Assembly (NCBI GenBank): GCA_000969725.1
Contig: JXSR01S008798.1
Source of the DNA: Ophiothrix spiculata
Taxonomy: Eukaryota > Echinodermata > Ophiuroidea > Amphilepidida > Ophiotrichidae
Length of the DNA: 31,631 nucleotides
Strand: one strand, 5' to 3'
The notes under the pieces: model-generated
Databases searched by the model: none
Seen by the model: only the letters and a program-made list of their open reading frames with translations
What the model was told of the DNA's origin: nothing
Made by a program: the position numbers and the translations under genes
Shown here: positions 1 to 31,631 of the stretch, piece after piece
How positions within the stretch are numbered: position 1 is the first letter of the stretch
How the letters are laid out: each line of letters begins with the position of its first letter

Positions 1-432
1 AATCCAAAAGAAATTAATCGGGCAGACTTAAATCATGAGAGTGAGGGGGCTAGATTTTGCTGTCTTAAGCGTTGAGATTCTTCATTGAAACATTGATGAA
101 GCCATATTTGTTGTGCCGTACTGTTGAAGCTGAAGTGATACAGGAGTGACAGCAATGAATGGTACAGAGTGTTCACTACTTTGAACTTCAGCATGTTCAG
201 ATCATTTTATTATGTTAGGAGGTTACTGATTGCATCATACAAAATGTATTTGGTAAAAATAATTATACGTCTCCTATATCAACAAACATGTCTAGAGTTG
301 CAATGCGAATCTTGGTGTTATAAATATCAACCATTTAATTTAATTTAATTTAAATGTACATTTTGACACTCTGTAAAACGTTTTCTACCCAATGTTTAGT
401 GCAAGTTCTTCCCATTTTCTTTTTGATTGTAG

Positions 433-534
433 CAAGATATTCTTGGAAGCAAAACATGGTAACAGTTGGTGAGAGTTCTGGATCCGTCAAACTTTGCATA
501 ACGAGAAGCGGTTGCTTAAATCCAGTCAACATTG
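433..534 (+). CDS. Calx-beta gene exon a (first half of a Calx-beta domain)
   Basis: The acceptor is ttgattgtAG and the donor is G|GTAAGC. The exon is 102 nt and phase 1 at both ends. It encodes the A-B strands of a Calx-beta module, including VGESSGSVKLCITR. Its length equals that of the matching exon at 1424-1525. Confidence 0.82.
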
Positions 535-3525
535 GTAAGCTATTATTCCTCCCTTCGGGACTCCTTCCACCTTTCTATTTGAACAAACTCATCGTAATTC
601 TTAAACTATTGAAGAGAAAATAAGTTAAATGCTATATGCCATTGCAAGTTTAAATCCTGAATGTCAAGTGATTTTTTAAATTTCTGATTGTTAATGAGTG
701 GTAGAATACTGGTTATATGAAATTAAGGTCTCATTGTAAGATTTGTTTGATCGTACTCCCTTCTCTTTGAAGTAAATGATTTATTTCAAAAGCCCTATTC
801 GGTGGTAGAAACTACAAGTTGCATTGAACGTTAACAAACGAAGGAAAGGGATGTGCTGTGTAGAAGCAAGAAACATTATCAGAAAAATGTTCATATTGAA
901 TATATGTTTATTATTTTTATGTCCTAGATATAAGATGCGATCCTGGTTCTGCTGGAGTGCAAACGGACTTTACTCCTCCAACACAACAACAAATTGGGTT
1001 TCAATCTTCGCAATCAGAGGCGTGTATTGATATTCCAATAACTCGCGACATAGTTGCAGAATCAACTGAAAGTTTTACATGTACAATGAGTTCGAGTCTG
1101 CAGGATGCGATTGTTGCCACTCAAAATGTTGTAACGGTTTACATCACTGATGACGATGAAGGTAGGTCACATGACGTCACTTTTCCAGAATATGCAATTA
1201 AAACATGCTGACAAAATGTTCATCTTGTTAAGCCTCTATCTTTAGTTTGTTAATTAAGATACTGGCATAAACTCAAAGTTTTTGATCAAAGGCAATAGTT
1301 ACAGTTGAATTATTAAAACACTTTTTGTATGAATGTATTTTTGTATTACATGGATAATGTACAAAATATTATCGATAAGCTGTTAATACTCATTTTAATG
1401 ATATTTATACAATTTCTTCTCAGTGGTGTCCGTTGGATGGGAAAAATCAACGTATGTATACAAAGAAGGCGACCCTATTGTGGCACCTGTAATTCGTAAA
1501 GTTGGCAACATTGATGTTATTATATGTAAGTTTATTTCAAATAATAGTTTCTTGAATTACCTGTAGGAATAAAAAGAATCTTTAATTGTCGTTTATTCAA
1601 GAATCACTTTTCACAGTGCAGCCACATATCCCAACATTACCTCGTTTTGTGATTTAGATGTGAAATTGGCAAGAATTAAGTGGGTTGCCAAAAGCGGCGT
1701 AACTATTTGTACCATCCCCGTTCAACGTTAATGGACGGATATATTACGTACAGTTTGAAAACAGCAAAACGATCTTTGCTAAAATCCTTATAAACTCCCA
1801 ATATATTTTTGACTATTTTAATTATTTGTTCTTTCTTCCTAGCCGTAATGTCAACTCCAATGTCAGCCACTCTATCTTCTGATTACTCCATAAGTTCCGA
1901 GATGGATGTCACCATACCGGCCACCAGTACGGCATATGCTTTTAACCAACTTACTATTGTTGATGACAACATTATTGAGATGACCGAGACGTTTACGATG
2001 ACAATCACATCAGTTTCATTCGGGATTATCACAACTTCTGTAGCCACCATTCATATATCAGATAACGATGATATGTCAACAAACAATAATGGTACTACAG
2101 CAGCTAGAAATGGTATGTTAAATTTGTGGTGTTTGATATCAAAAACACTAACAGCACTACAGGAGTTTTAAATGTGGTGTGTGGTGTTATAAGGGATTGT
2201 TACAATATATCTGATATAACTAGGATTAAAGATTAAGCTGTCGTTTACTGGGGTATATTATTAGCACGAAAGTAGTAGAATAAGATGGAATAAATTATCG
2301 CAAATTTTAATACTTATTTAAATTTGCCTGCAAACGTTATTACTTTAATATCAACCACTGAGTGTCGAAATGCCAACCATAAAAGTCGTGCTCACCTGTC
2401 AAAATCACCGTGGTGTCATTCGATTTTAGAACCACTCCTTTTATTGTGAGAAACTAGTTTTAAAAGTGTTAATTTGACAAAAATCACAAATAAGTAATAT
2501 TGTTTAATGTTATATCAGTAAGGACGATTTCCAAATATGAAACTAGCACATACACATATGTGATGGCTCACCCCGAAAGGGGGACTTTGCCGATGATATA
2601 AATTTTGATTTTTTTCATTTTGTCTGTTGCAGCATTTTCTAAGCTTTAAAATGACACCATACTTGTTGAAATTGATCAAGGCGATCAAATTTTACAACAG
2701 AAAATCTGCTGGAAATTCCTATTATTTTCTTTACATTTTGCTCCCTATTTTCACCTGTTTCTTGAATAGTGTTCTGTCGCAAAGCCCCCCTTTTCAAGTG
2801 AGTCATTACAAATACATTTACACCAACATTATTGCTTTTCGAGAGGATTTGACTGACTATCTGGGAATCCTTTTGTCACTAAGCACAGCTCAATCTCTGT
2901 ATTGTTTAAATCAAAAAATGCGAGCAAGCATGAAGCAAAAAGTATCGCCTATTGATTTCTGTATGCATTCAAGGAATGGTAGTTGGTGACCTGCTCATGA
3001 CGTCAAACTCTTTCATTATAATAAGTTGATACACTTCATCCATTCTACAATAATATTGTTGTTCAGTGTTGTGTGCAATGCCATTAGACAAAGATAATGC
3101 TCTTTCATAGAAAATCGTCTCTTCTGAATGACTGGCTACGAAGCCGTCGGTAGTCACAACAGTTGTTCTAAACTTATGGTAAATTGTACTCTGATCGACC
3201 GTAATTCCTTCTACTTTTTGTTTCAGAAATAGGGGGTGTAGCAGTTGCTGCAATTGTGATCGCTTCAAGTATTGCGGGTATTACCTTATTGCTAGCTACA
3301 GCTCTTCTATGGAGATGGTGCACTAGAGAGGTCAGTAAACCTGTGTCATTCTCAGGGGCCGGAAGGGGAGTGCCAGCATCGGCACCAGGATATGATGGAA
3401 TAGGGAGTGGGATAGGTAGTACAATAGACCCGGCGATGGATATTGTTCCTTATAATTCAGGCATGGGATATCTTGTCGGTGACAGCTTACAAGGAATAGA
3501 TGGGTTGCAATATGGATATTTTTGA
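433..3525 (+). CDS. Calx-beta repeat transmembrane protein, 3' end of gene (5 exons)
   Basis: Exons 433-534, 928-1161, 1424-1525, 1843-2112 and 3227-3525 join in one frame to about 334 residues plus stop; every intron is phase 1 with GT..AG ends. Two Calx-beta modules are visible, each beginning with an EGxG-type strand (VGESSGSVKLCITR; YKEGDPIVAPVIRK) and ending in an acidic turn (YITDDDE; IHISDNDD). A hydrophobic helix (AVAAIVIASSIAGITLLLA) is followed by WRWCTR, a stop-transfer signal. The tail is about 60 residues, rich in Gly and Tyr, with no domain I recognise. Calx-beta domains occur in Na/Ca exchangers, integrin beta-4, FRAS/FREM and ADGRV1 proteins. Here the layout fits a type I surface or matrix-linked protein, not an exchanger. 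The 5' exons and start codon lie left of the window, so the full domain set and orthology are open. High confidence in the family, low in any specific name. Confidence 0.85.
928..1161 (+). CDS. Calx-beta gene exon b (second half of the domain)
   Basis: The acceptor is tgtcctAG and the donor is G|GTAGGT. The exon is 234 nt, phase 1 at both ends. It encodes the rest of the first module: IDIPITRDIVAESTESFTC, then TVYITDDDE, the typical acidic end of a Calx-beta domain. Confidence 0.88.
1424..1525 (+). CDS. Calx-beta gene exon c (first half of second domain)
   Basis: The acceptor is ttcttctcAG and the donor is T|GTAAGT. The exon is 102 nt, phase 1 at both ends. It reads STYVYKEGDPIVAPVIRKVG, the opening strand pair of the second module. 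It is too short to stand out as an open frame and was found from splice sites and phase. Confidence 0.82.
1843..2112 (+). CDS. Calx-beta gene exon d (second half of second domain plus linker)
   Basis: The acceptor is ttcttcctAG and the donor is G|GTATGT. The exon is 270 nt. It reads QLTIVDDNIIEMTETFTMTI, then ATIHISDNDD, followed by an Asn/Thr-rich linker (STNNNGTTAARN) with possible N-glycosylation sites just before the membrane exon. Confidence 0.86.
2562..2780 (+). repeat. dispersed repeat, copy 1 (in last Calx-beta intron)
   Basis: This block starts near GGCTCACCCCGAAAGGGGG and continues with CTGTTGCAGCATTTTCTAAG, CTTGTTGAAAT and ACAGAAAATCTGCTGG. It matches the reverse complement of 18700-18927 along most of its length with substitutions and small gaps. 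The family is unknown; it is probably an old non-autonomous transposon. The rest of this intron (2113-2561, 2781-3226) holds nothing I recognise. Confidence 0.65.
3227..3525 (+). CDS. Calx-beta gene terminal exon (transmembrane helix, tail, stop)
   Basis: The acceptor is tttgtttcAG. The frame follows on from the phase-1 end of the previous exon and ends at a TGA. It holds the single membrane helix, a basic/aromatic stop-transfer stretch (WRWCTR) and a short cytoplasmic tail with Gly-rich GIGSGIGST, ending LQYGYF. AATAAA lies 18 nt downstream. Confidence 0.85.
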
Positions 3526-3542
3526 TACTTATACTGTCAATG

Positions 3543-3548
3543 AATAAA
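3543..3548 (+). promoter_or_regulatory. polyadenylation signal AATAAA of the Calx-beta gene
   Basis: A canonical AATAAA follows the TGA by 18 nt, implying a very short 3' UTR unless a distal site is used. Confidence 0.6.
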
Positions 3549-3640
3549 GGCAATTAATCATATAGAAGCAGTAATCAAATAATTTAACGACACATTCTAA
3601 CGTTATGAAAGTTTTTAAACCTGTCAAAATGTGGGAATAA

Positions 3641-4001
3641 GGCATAAAAAAAAAGTTTGTTTCCCGTGCGCCGCGCGCATTTCGTTTTGGCGTCATTATT
3701 TGCGCATTTCAGTTTTTTATTTGATATTTTAGAAAACGAAAATCAAAAAAGCCAATTTGATAAAAAGAACGGGGAAAATTGCAAAAATTTTACCATAGAA
3801 GTGTTTTCTTTTCAACAAGAACTTGAAACCGGACAGGTTTCTTACTGAAAAAATCATCAACCATGCGAATTTTCAATCAAAATTTGCCTTAGCACCTCTT
3901 GAACAATAGAAAAAAAAGAAAACAAAATAAAATAAAAAACCGCATTTCGCATTTAGGTTTTTTGACCACCGACAGGAAACAAACTTGTTTTTTTTTATGC
4001 C
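3641..4001. mobile_element. Harbinger-like MITE, copy 1
   Basis: The 361-bp element begins GGCATAAAAAAAAAGTTTG and ends with the inverted equivalent CAAACTTG...ATGCC. TAA flanks both sides (3638-3640 and 4002-4004). A 3-bp TWA duplication and GG-starting ends are typical of PIF/Harbinger transposons and Tourist MITEs. A second copy in the opposite orientation lies at 23894-24250. There is no transposase. A short frame in the plus direction (FDILENENQ...FDKKNGENCK) is shared by both copies. Confidence 0.75.
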
Positions 4002-4004
4002 TAA

Positions 4005-4590
4005 TCATTGTTGTTTATATGCATTTGTCATTATATATCTCATATATAGATTCCTGTCCTCCGATTGGTTAAAAATGAGGGCTTTGGTTTAACTAGACCC
4101 TATAAATTTACTATGGCCAGGGCATAGTTTTCACTAGGCCCGTTAAATGTATTTTGCCGTGTAACTCGAGCTACGATATGCATTCATGGCCAAACACGCG
4201 TGTGTAAGTGCTTAAGCTAGTAATATCTTGCACGCACAATACGGCGCGGTCAGCATTAAAGGAAAAACATATATTGTAAATAATCATCGGGCGTTATAAG
4301 TGCTAAAATGGTTGTTTAAACCAACCAGATGACAAAAATCTATATATTCGGTATATAAAACGAATATTGACTGATTTTTGTTAGGGCATATTCATGGTTT
4401 TGAGATCACCTCGGGAAAATAATTTTAACCATGGCCCTTAAACAGGCAATATTTGTATATTATGGTCATTACTGGGCATGGGACACCATAAAGGGGCTGT
4501 ATGGACACATAATTTGCATGATTAGATTAGATAAGATATGCCTGCGGCATTTACTACCGTCGAACACAAAATCCTTCTGGGTCCACATAA
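4005..4590. other. intergenic, unassigned
   Basis: AT-rich sequence with a few short inverted words (TATGGCCAGGGCATA, AACCATGGCCCTTAAA) that hint at a decayed element. I cannot place its ends or its family. Confidence 0.3.
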
Positions 4591-4599
4591 GGAGAGATA

Positions 4600-4830
4600 C
4601 GGAGCCATAGGTACAATTCATCAAAGGGTTACTTCCCATTTTGTCAGTTAACGGCAATAAATGCATACTGGATCCTATAGCAGTTGTATGGGGCGTGCCT
4701 CAAGGCTCAGTTGTAGACCCTGATTGTAGCATACTCTGCTGCAATCCTTCCTCTTTGTGGCAGTCATGATCGTTACAGTATGTTATATACCGAAGACATA
4801 CAGTGTGCTCATCAAAAAATTTGAACGTAT
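4600..4830 (+). pseudogene. LINE reverse transcriptase remnant
   Basis: One frame gives FIKGLLPILSVNG and, after a gap, VVWGVPQGSVVDPD, which matches the conserved GVPQGSVLGP box of non-LTR reverse transcriptases. About 90 nt later another frame reads LYTEDIQCAH, a decayed form of the catalytic YADD box. Frameshifts and lost residues show a dead fragment. Confidence 0.6.
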
Positions 4831-4875
4831 TGGAATGTTATTTAAAACAATTAGTTTCTGAAATGAACTTTACTG

Positions 4876-5257
4876 ACTTACCATGACAAAAGGAAGTAAG
4901 CCACAATTTTAAACTTTTGAATTATTAGTGACAAAATACAACTTCAATCAATTTAATTCAAATTTGATTAGTTACCAAGATTTATTTGATCCTTAAAGAA
5001 TTAGAATAGCATATCTTGAAGGATAGGGCAAATGTAGTCAGATTACCAGTCTTTTACTTCCTTTTGTGATGGTTAATCCATTATGTCCTATACTTTTCAT
5101 GCACAAAAGTGTAAATGTAAATTTTCGACTTTCTGGTGACTTAATTGTCTTCTACTTACATTTGGCGGGAAGATATTTACACGTACTCCAATATTAAGTA
5201 TAAAACAGCATTCCGTAAACATTGTGACCTACCTCTTTTTGTCATGGTAGGGCAGTA
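4876..5257. repeat. remnants of an inverted-end transposon related to 25943-26050
   Basis: The right part (5131-5257: TCTGGTGAC, TTTGGCGG, ATAAAACAGCATT, TTTTTGTCATGGTAGGGC) is clearly similar to 25943-26046. The left part (4878-4900) carries TTACCATGACAAAAGG, its inverse, and a third similar word lies at 5053-5078. This looks like a degraded copy of the same family. Confidence 0.55.
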
Positions 5258-5520
5258 TAGCCCTAACGATCAGGAACTTGTAACTTAAATTTTGTTTCAT
5301 TTCAATCAGTTACAAAGAAGAGAACTTAAACCTTTAAATATCAAAATATGAAATATTCGTGCGTAAACACTTTGACAATAATGTTGATGTTTCTTATGAG
5401 AAGTTCAGATTATATCAACGCTATACTGATAGTAATTTGCATTATTCACCGTGTAAAGTAATTGAGCATAATAATGTATTGCACATTTGCAACAAAAATA
5501 AGAATATATGAAGAATTATC

Positions 5521-6124
5521 TAAGGTGGCTTAGCACACATAGAATTCCTCTATTTATTTTTCTTATTTTTTGATATATGGTGTTTTTATATGTGCTGATC
5601 ACATTTCTGAAATATAAAATGGGGGTCACCGACTTAGTTTTTGAGAAAAATCCACTTCAAAAACACCATGTTTTACCACTTTTTACCATTGACCTCTATG
5701 GTAAAATCAAAATAAATCGGACAAAAACACTTATAATTAAAAAACGGCTCCATTTTTTTCTCTCTTTTTTACATATGTTTTGGTCCTTATATAGTTCTTT
5801 AAAAAAACGTAATAAAAAAATATGGTCACCGACTTACTTTTTGAGATATAAAGCAAAATTAAGCAAAACAATGGCATTTTTTTAGCAATGAGTAACACCT
5901 TAAGCACTGTGCGCTTTGAGCCCTGCGTCATCAGGAGTAACGCGCATGGTCTTATGCGTGAATATAAAAATGACGCACCTGTAAGATCGCGTTATATTAA
6001 AGCGCAAGAAACAGTACGCCAGAAAGTACGCTAAAAGCCCGAGATAAATACTTTGAAATTGTGTCCAACACCGCTGATATCAGCTCACTCGTGTCCGACA
6101 CCGCATCTGTGCTAAGCCACCTTA
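5521..6124. mobile_element. MITE with TAAGGTGGCTTAGCACA ends
   Basis: The first 17 bases (5521-5537) are perfectly inverted at 6108-6124. Internally GGTCACCGACTTA(G/C)TTTTTGAGA occurs twice in direct order (about 5627 and 5824). There is no transposase frame, so it is non-autonomous. The superfamily is not certain. Confidence 0.65.
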
Positions 6125-6570
6125 AGAACCTTATATAAAGGTCATTCTGAGTGTGGAGTAAGCTTGTTACATTCTTGCACTTTCGCTTTCATTGCGGTGG
6201 ACTCGGGTCACTTAAGTGTTACAAATAATCAATTTACTTTACAGTTCAATTACGTTAATGTATTTGAAGACAGTAGTTTCTTGGACACGCAGGGCATTCT
6301 GTTTTTTGTATGTAAATTTTAAACTAAATTTATAAAGTATTTATTAACTTATTGAATGGGTTATAACTATATTATGAAATCGGTTAAAAGAGATGTAGAT
6401 TCCAATCGTGATTATTTCTATGCTGTTTTTAAAACATTGTACTCTTTAGTAATATTGGATACATCATGACATACATCATGACCCATTCCATAAATTATAG
6501 CTGACCATAATTGATGGAAAAATGAATGGTATCATTGAATTCACAGAAAATAAAGCAGCTTTTCATTTGA

Positions 6571-7020
6571 TCAGTTCGGACCAACTGTCCAATATGGCAA
6601 ACATGCCATTGCGGCTGTATTGTGTGTCTAATAAGGCAATCTCAAATCGAAAGCAATCAAACCGTTATAATTTTAATAATTTACTCTGTTAATGTCATGA
6701 CTAGATGTGGACTTTATCAATACAGGTTGTGTTTTGAATAGAAATAACAAGTTAGTTTACGTCAATCAAAATTTACAAATTACCGTGGAATTTAAATCCA
6801 AATATAACAATTTAAATTTTGGTTTTCTCTGTTTTAAATTTTTAAATGACTTAAAAAAGAAGCTGTAACTTTGAAAATTTTAACCGGCTTCTAATGTCCA
6901 AAACTTAAACACGATTAAGGTTTTTGAATTTCACACTATTCTAAATCAGTGATGTCTTTCGCATGGCATTGGCCAAACCGACAAGGTTTCCATTTTGTGC
7001 AGTTGGTCCTAACTGCTGAT
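6571..7020. repeat. possible short element with CAGTTNGGACCAACTG ends
   Basis: CAGTTCGGACCAACTG at the left is inverted at the right (about 7000-7016) with one mismatch, about 450 bp apart, and some weaker inverted similarity follows inward. The motif is itself partly palindromic, so chance cannot be excluded. Confidence 0.3.
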
Positions 7021-8956
7021 ATATAGTTATGATGTTTTAGTGCAATCAACTTGTATAGATTTGTTTTCGAATAAATTTTTTAAAAAGTACACACCCACTT
7101 ATTGTCATGCTTCAATCTGTTCATAAGAATAATTCAGTATATTTCCCGCCAAAAATTCCAAACGATTTCATCTGTTGTATTTAATATGAATTGTTTGTTC
7201 GTATATCATGCTTCCAAAATGTATAAAATTGGAGGGAGCTAGGAGTCAAAACGCATTTAAATTCTAATCGATAGTTATGACAAATGTGTTCGGATTTATA
7301 AGGCTGGGAGTACAAATTATTCTGCATCATTTTGTACCATGTGTTTCCTGTACTTCGTCTGTTATTTAATTTTGTATATGTTCCTGAAACAAAGTTTCGC
7401 AATTGATTCTGTAAGTAGTGTATAAAATTTAGGTCCTGGGTATAAAACAATCACTTGCCAATGAAGCCTTATCTGAAATTGGCAAATTTAGGTTTAATAC
7501 CTCTTCCGTACACCTAGGAAATTATGTGTCAGAAGAAACTAAATATCTTTACATTTAAAATAATAATAATAATAAATTGGATTTATCGACGCCTTATGTT
7601 GCCAGCAACCACAAGGCGCCTTACAAAATATGCAAGTTAAAAACATACAAATCAAGATTATCAACAAAGTTAAAAAGATTTTTTTTGTAAGTTCATACCA
7701 CATGTACCGTGAGGAGATCAAAAACTGATCACAATGAGCAGATAAAAACAGCAATGTGATGTGGCATAAAAATACACTTTTTCAAAAGTTTACAAATATA
7801 AAGTATGATAAAACACATGAAACATGCTGCAAGAAATCACATCTAGAATGTAGGCACAAAATGAAAAGGTAAAATCACAGGGAACCATCTGTGCTTAAAA
7901 TAGAAAGCAAAAAGTTGATAAAAAAACGGCATTCCCCGTCATTGTTCATGGTAAAAAGTCACAAGATACTGTTAAAAAGGTACATATTTATTATGTGCAT
8001 ATTTTTTTGTCCACTGATGTGCAATTCAGTTTTCTATTTTCTTTTGTTGGTCAAAATTGACTATCCTAGATCCCACTTTTAAAAACTTATCGAAATACTC
8101 TAAGTAGGGCTTAAAACGTATTAAAATAAAGGGGAAAAAAACGTAAATCAAATCTACTAAGAAATGGCTAAAATTGAGACGAAACCTATGTTTGATATGT
8201 CATTTTGTGATGGTGGTGACTATGTCCAGTGTTTTCTACTCCATTATAACCTCAGATGGACTTACCAGTTAGAAGATATATCAGAGCTACTAAAATTTAT
8301 ATATTTAAAAGAGAAACAATTCAATAAAAATATTTTTTGACAACCACAGGCGTAGAAACAAGATATTTATAAGATGTAAAACTAGAAACACTGTTTTCAC
8401 AACATTTTTTAAAAGTCGGTATAGAATTGGAGATCTTTAGATTGTATACTCAAAAATGATTTTTTTAAGCGTCCTTCATCATAAAAATATTCAGAGTTGC
8501 GTAAAGATTGGTGGATGTCATGATCCTTGAAAATGTCATGCTCTTTGAATGTACCGTATGTGATAGGACAGCCCATTCCTAATATTGAAGGAGCTTGACT
8601 GATCAATTTAACATTGCCTTTGATCAGCTTACTTCAGAACCCAATTTGTAACCGGTTACATGAATAAATATTCGTGAATATTTACCAATTGATGGTTAAT
8701 TCGAAGAACTTCAATCATGATACTCGTTTTGACGAGATGGGGTAATGCTATACCGACAGGTAGTCCTTATTCACTGCGCGCGTAAAGACTTCGTGTTGAT
8801 GGTCAACGAACGATGCATATCAATAGACTCTTGATAAACCATAAAGCATACCCTGAGTAACATTTTACTCCATTTTCAGTTCAGAAGGATTTTACAAAAC
8901 AATAAACCATGACCTTTTTACTCAACCATAAGTAAAACAGTCTTAAAAGTGATGTA
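7021..8956. other. intergenic, no gene recognised
   Basis: AT-rich sequence with short open frames only, none resembling a known protein. The one identifiable part is the retroposon tail at 7557-7640. Confidence 0.4.
7557..7640 (-). repeat. 3' end of a SINE/LINE-type retroposon with (TTA)n tail
   Basis: On the minus strand the order is AAGGCGCCTTGTGGTTGC, then GATAAATCCAATTTATT and a run of ATT triplets. A conserved GC-rich 3' segment followed by a simple trinucleotide tail is typical of CR1/L2-type and related SINE 3' ends. The body upstream is not recognisable. Confidence 0.4.
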
Positions 8957-10002
8957 CGAGGGTCATTCAAAAAGTTCTACCTGTTGTATCATAACTTTTG
9001 TTTTAATAACGGTAGATACTTGAAAATTGGGAAAAATATAGTTAAGAATGTGCCCTACATATTTTGCAACAATCATATTAATATCTTATCTAGATTTCTG
9101 TAAGTGTCATGAAAACCACAGAGGGTTTCGTTACACCGGAAACGGTCAAAATATGTGCAACATTTTTAAAAGTGGCTCAAATACAGTAAATTAAAAAGGC
9201 CATAATATAGCCATGTTGTTTTGCTATACAGTAAAAGTATTATAAAACATAAGAATGAATATACAACTATGCGGGATGATTGAAAAGCTGACCCAAACTG
9301 CAACTTGGTAATTCACAAGGATAACAATAATAGGAACAAATAGCCCCTCCAGCAATAATGTTAAAATCACCAAAGACACAGTTTACTAAGAATTTGACCT
9401 GAATAAAACGAGATACAAGATACAGCATTATGAAGCTTTATTTTTAAAATGTTTTCATTGTAGATACCAAGGGCAACCAAATTCAAGTTTTTGACTGAAA
9501 AATGTGGTGTAGTAGCTTTAACTGTTGCCTTTTACATAAATACGGACTTGGAAAAGTCAGGCTACAGAGAAACACACTATGCTAATATTTGTAAACCTGA
9601 GAGGGTACAAGATATCCTTTCAAATATTGGGATTCTGGGTAATTTCTGTCTGTACCAAGTTTACTTTATCAGTGACAAATGACTTAATGGACTGTTAGGT
9701 ACACTTTAATATCAAATTTATTCTGTAACTTACATACAATTTTCGTTTACCTATAGTTTTTCATACATAAGCTGCACGTATAATTTCAGGAGAAATGTCA
9801 TTAGAGATTTTACCGTTTCCGGTGTACCCTACCCTTACTGTGGTTTTCAGGTAACCTACAGAAATCTAGAAAAGATATTGATATGATTGTTAAACCATGT
9901 GTAGTTGACATCCTTAGCTATATTTGTGTCAAATTTTAAGTAGCTACCTTTAACAAAACAAAAGTTATGATACAACAGGTAGAACTTTTTGAATGACCCT
10001 CG
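8957..10002. mobile_element. mariner-like element with long inverted repeats
   Basis: The 1046-bp element is flanked by TA on each side (8955-8956, 10003-10004). The outer 48 bp, beginning CGAGGGTCATTCAAAAAGTT, are a perfect inverted pair. Weaker inverted similarity continues to about 200 bp inward, including TACACCGGAAACGGT near 9132 and its inverse near 9810. CGAGGG ends and a TA target are typical of the IS630/Tc1/mariner group. No D,D(34)D transposase frame is visible, so it is non-autonomous. Confidence 0.75.
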
Positions 10003-10071
10003 TATATAGCATAAATTTGTCCAGGAAACCGACATTGCCATACGTTTGTACTCAGTGCAGAGTGTATGTCT

Positions 10072-10077
10072 TTTATT
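10072..10077 (-). promoter_or_regulatory. polyadenylation signal AATAAA of the GH31 gene
   Basis: AATAAA occurs on the minus strand about 12 nt after the stop codon. It is the only canonical signal between the stop and the adjacent mariner-like element. Confidence 0.45.
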
Positions 10078-10088
10078 CATGGCAATTT

Positions 10089-31631
<21,543 letters not shown>

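Larger units (their letters stand above)
535..1842 (+). other. introns of the Calx-beta gene (535-927, 1162-1423, 1526-1842)
   Basis: Between the exons listed I see only AT-rich sequence with no repeat, RNA or open frame of note. The same holds for 1-432, presumably intron upstream of the first visible exon. Confidence 0.6.

Noticed and set aside
2627..2989. 120-codon plus-strand frame between the last two Calx-beta exons
   Set aside because: It overlaps the dispersed repeat that is also present at 18700-18927 and does not join the neighbouring exons in frame at good splice sites.
7181..7450. 89-codon minus-strand frame
   Set aside because: No recognised motif. The Lys/Asn/Tyr-rich composition is that of AT-rich noncoding DNA.
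8409..8606. 65-codon minus-strand frame (GMGCPITYGTFKEHDIFKDH)
   Set aside because: I recognise no family and see no splice partners or codon bias. It is compatible with chance in AT-rich DNA.
9491..9682. 63-codon frame inside the mariner-like element
   Set aside because: It does not show the D,D(34)D or helix-turn-helix features of a mariner transposase and is too short.

Overview
The window is nuclear DNA from an animal, most likely a marine invertebrate. The evidence is AT-rich sequence, short exons with GT..AG introns, two typical metazoan gene families, and a dense mix of small inverted-repeat transposons, LINE remnants and microsatellites. A deuterostome such as an echinoderm or hemichordate would fit, but the sequence alone does not fix the phylum. 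Neither gene starts inside the window.

Left end (about 430-3550, + strand): the 3' end of a gene for a membrane-anchored Calx-beta repeat protein. Five exons (433-534, 928-1161, 1424-1525, 1843-2112, 3227-3525) splice in one frame. They encode two Calx-beta modules, one transmembrane helix and a short Gly/Tyr-rich tail. A stop codon and AATAAA follow.

Right two thirds (10089-31631, - strand): the 3' part of a glycoside hydrolase family 31 alpha-glucosidase of the maltase-glucoamylase/sucrase-isomaltase type. Nineteen exons join without a frame break into 644 residues plus stop. They cover the catalytic barrel, with nucleophile Asp in WIDMNEPS and acid/base Asp in HWLGDN, and the C-terminal beta domains. 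The trefoil and N-terminal domain lie beyond the right edge. The gene looks intact.

The two genes converge, tail to tail, across about 6.5 kb of intergenic DNA (3550-10088). This spacer and the introns of the glucosidase gene hold nearly all the other structure: two opposite copies of a Harbinger-like MITE with TAA duplications (3641-4001, 23894-24250), a mariner-like element with very long inverted ends next to the glucosidase stop codon (8957-10002), and several foldback MITEs. There is also a nested pile of elements at 24748-26270, a duplicated block on both sides of one exon (14790-16513), and fragments of LINE reverse transcriptase. I found no RNA gene, CRISPR array, viral gene or prokaryotic-type system. 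I do not see a wholly new biological system; the most informative signals are the transposon insertions and the duplication around exon 15.
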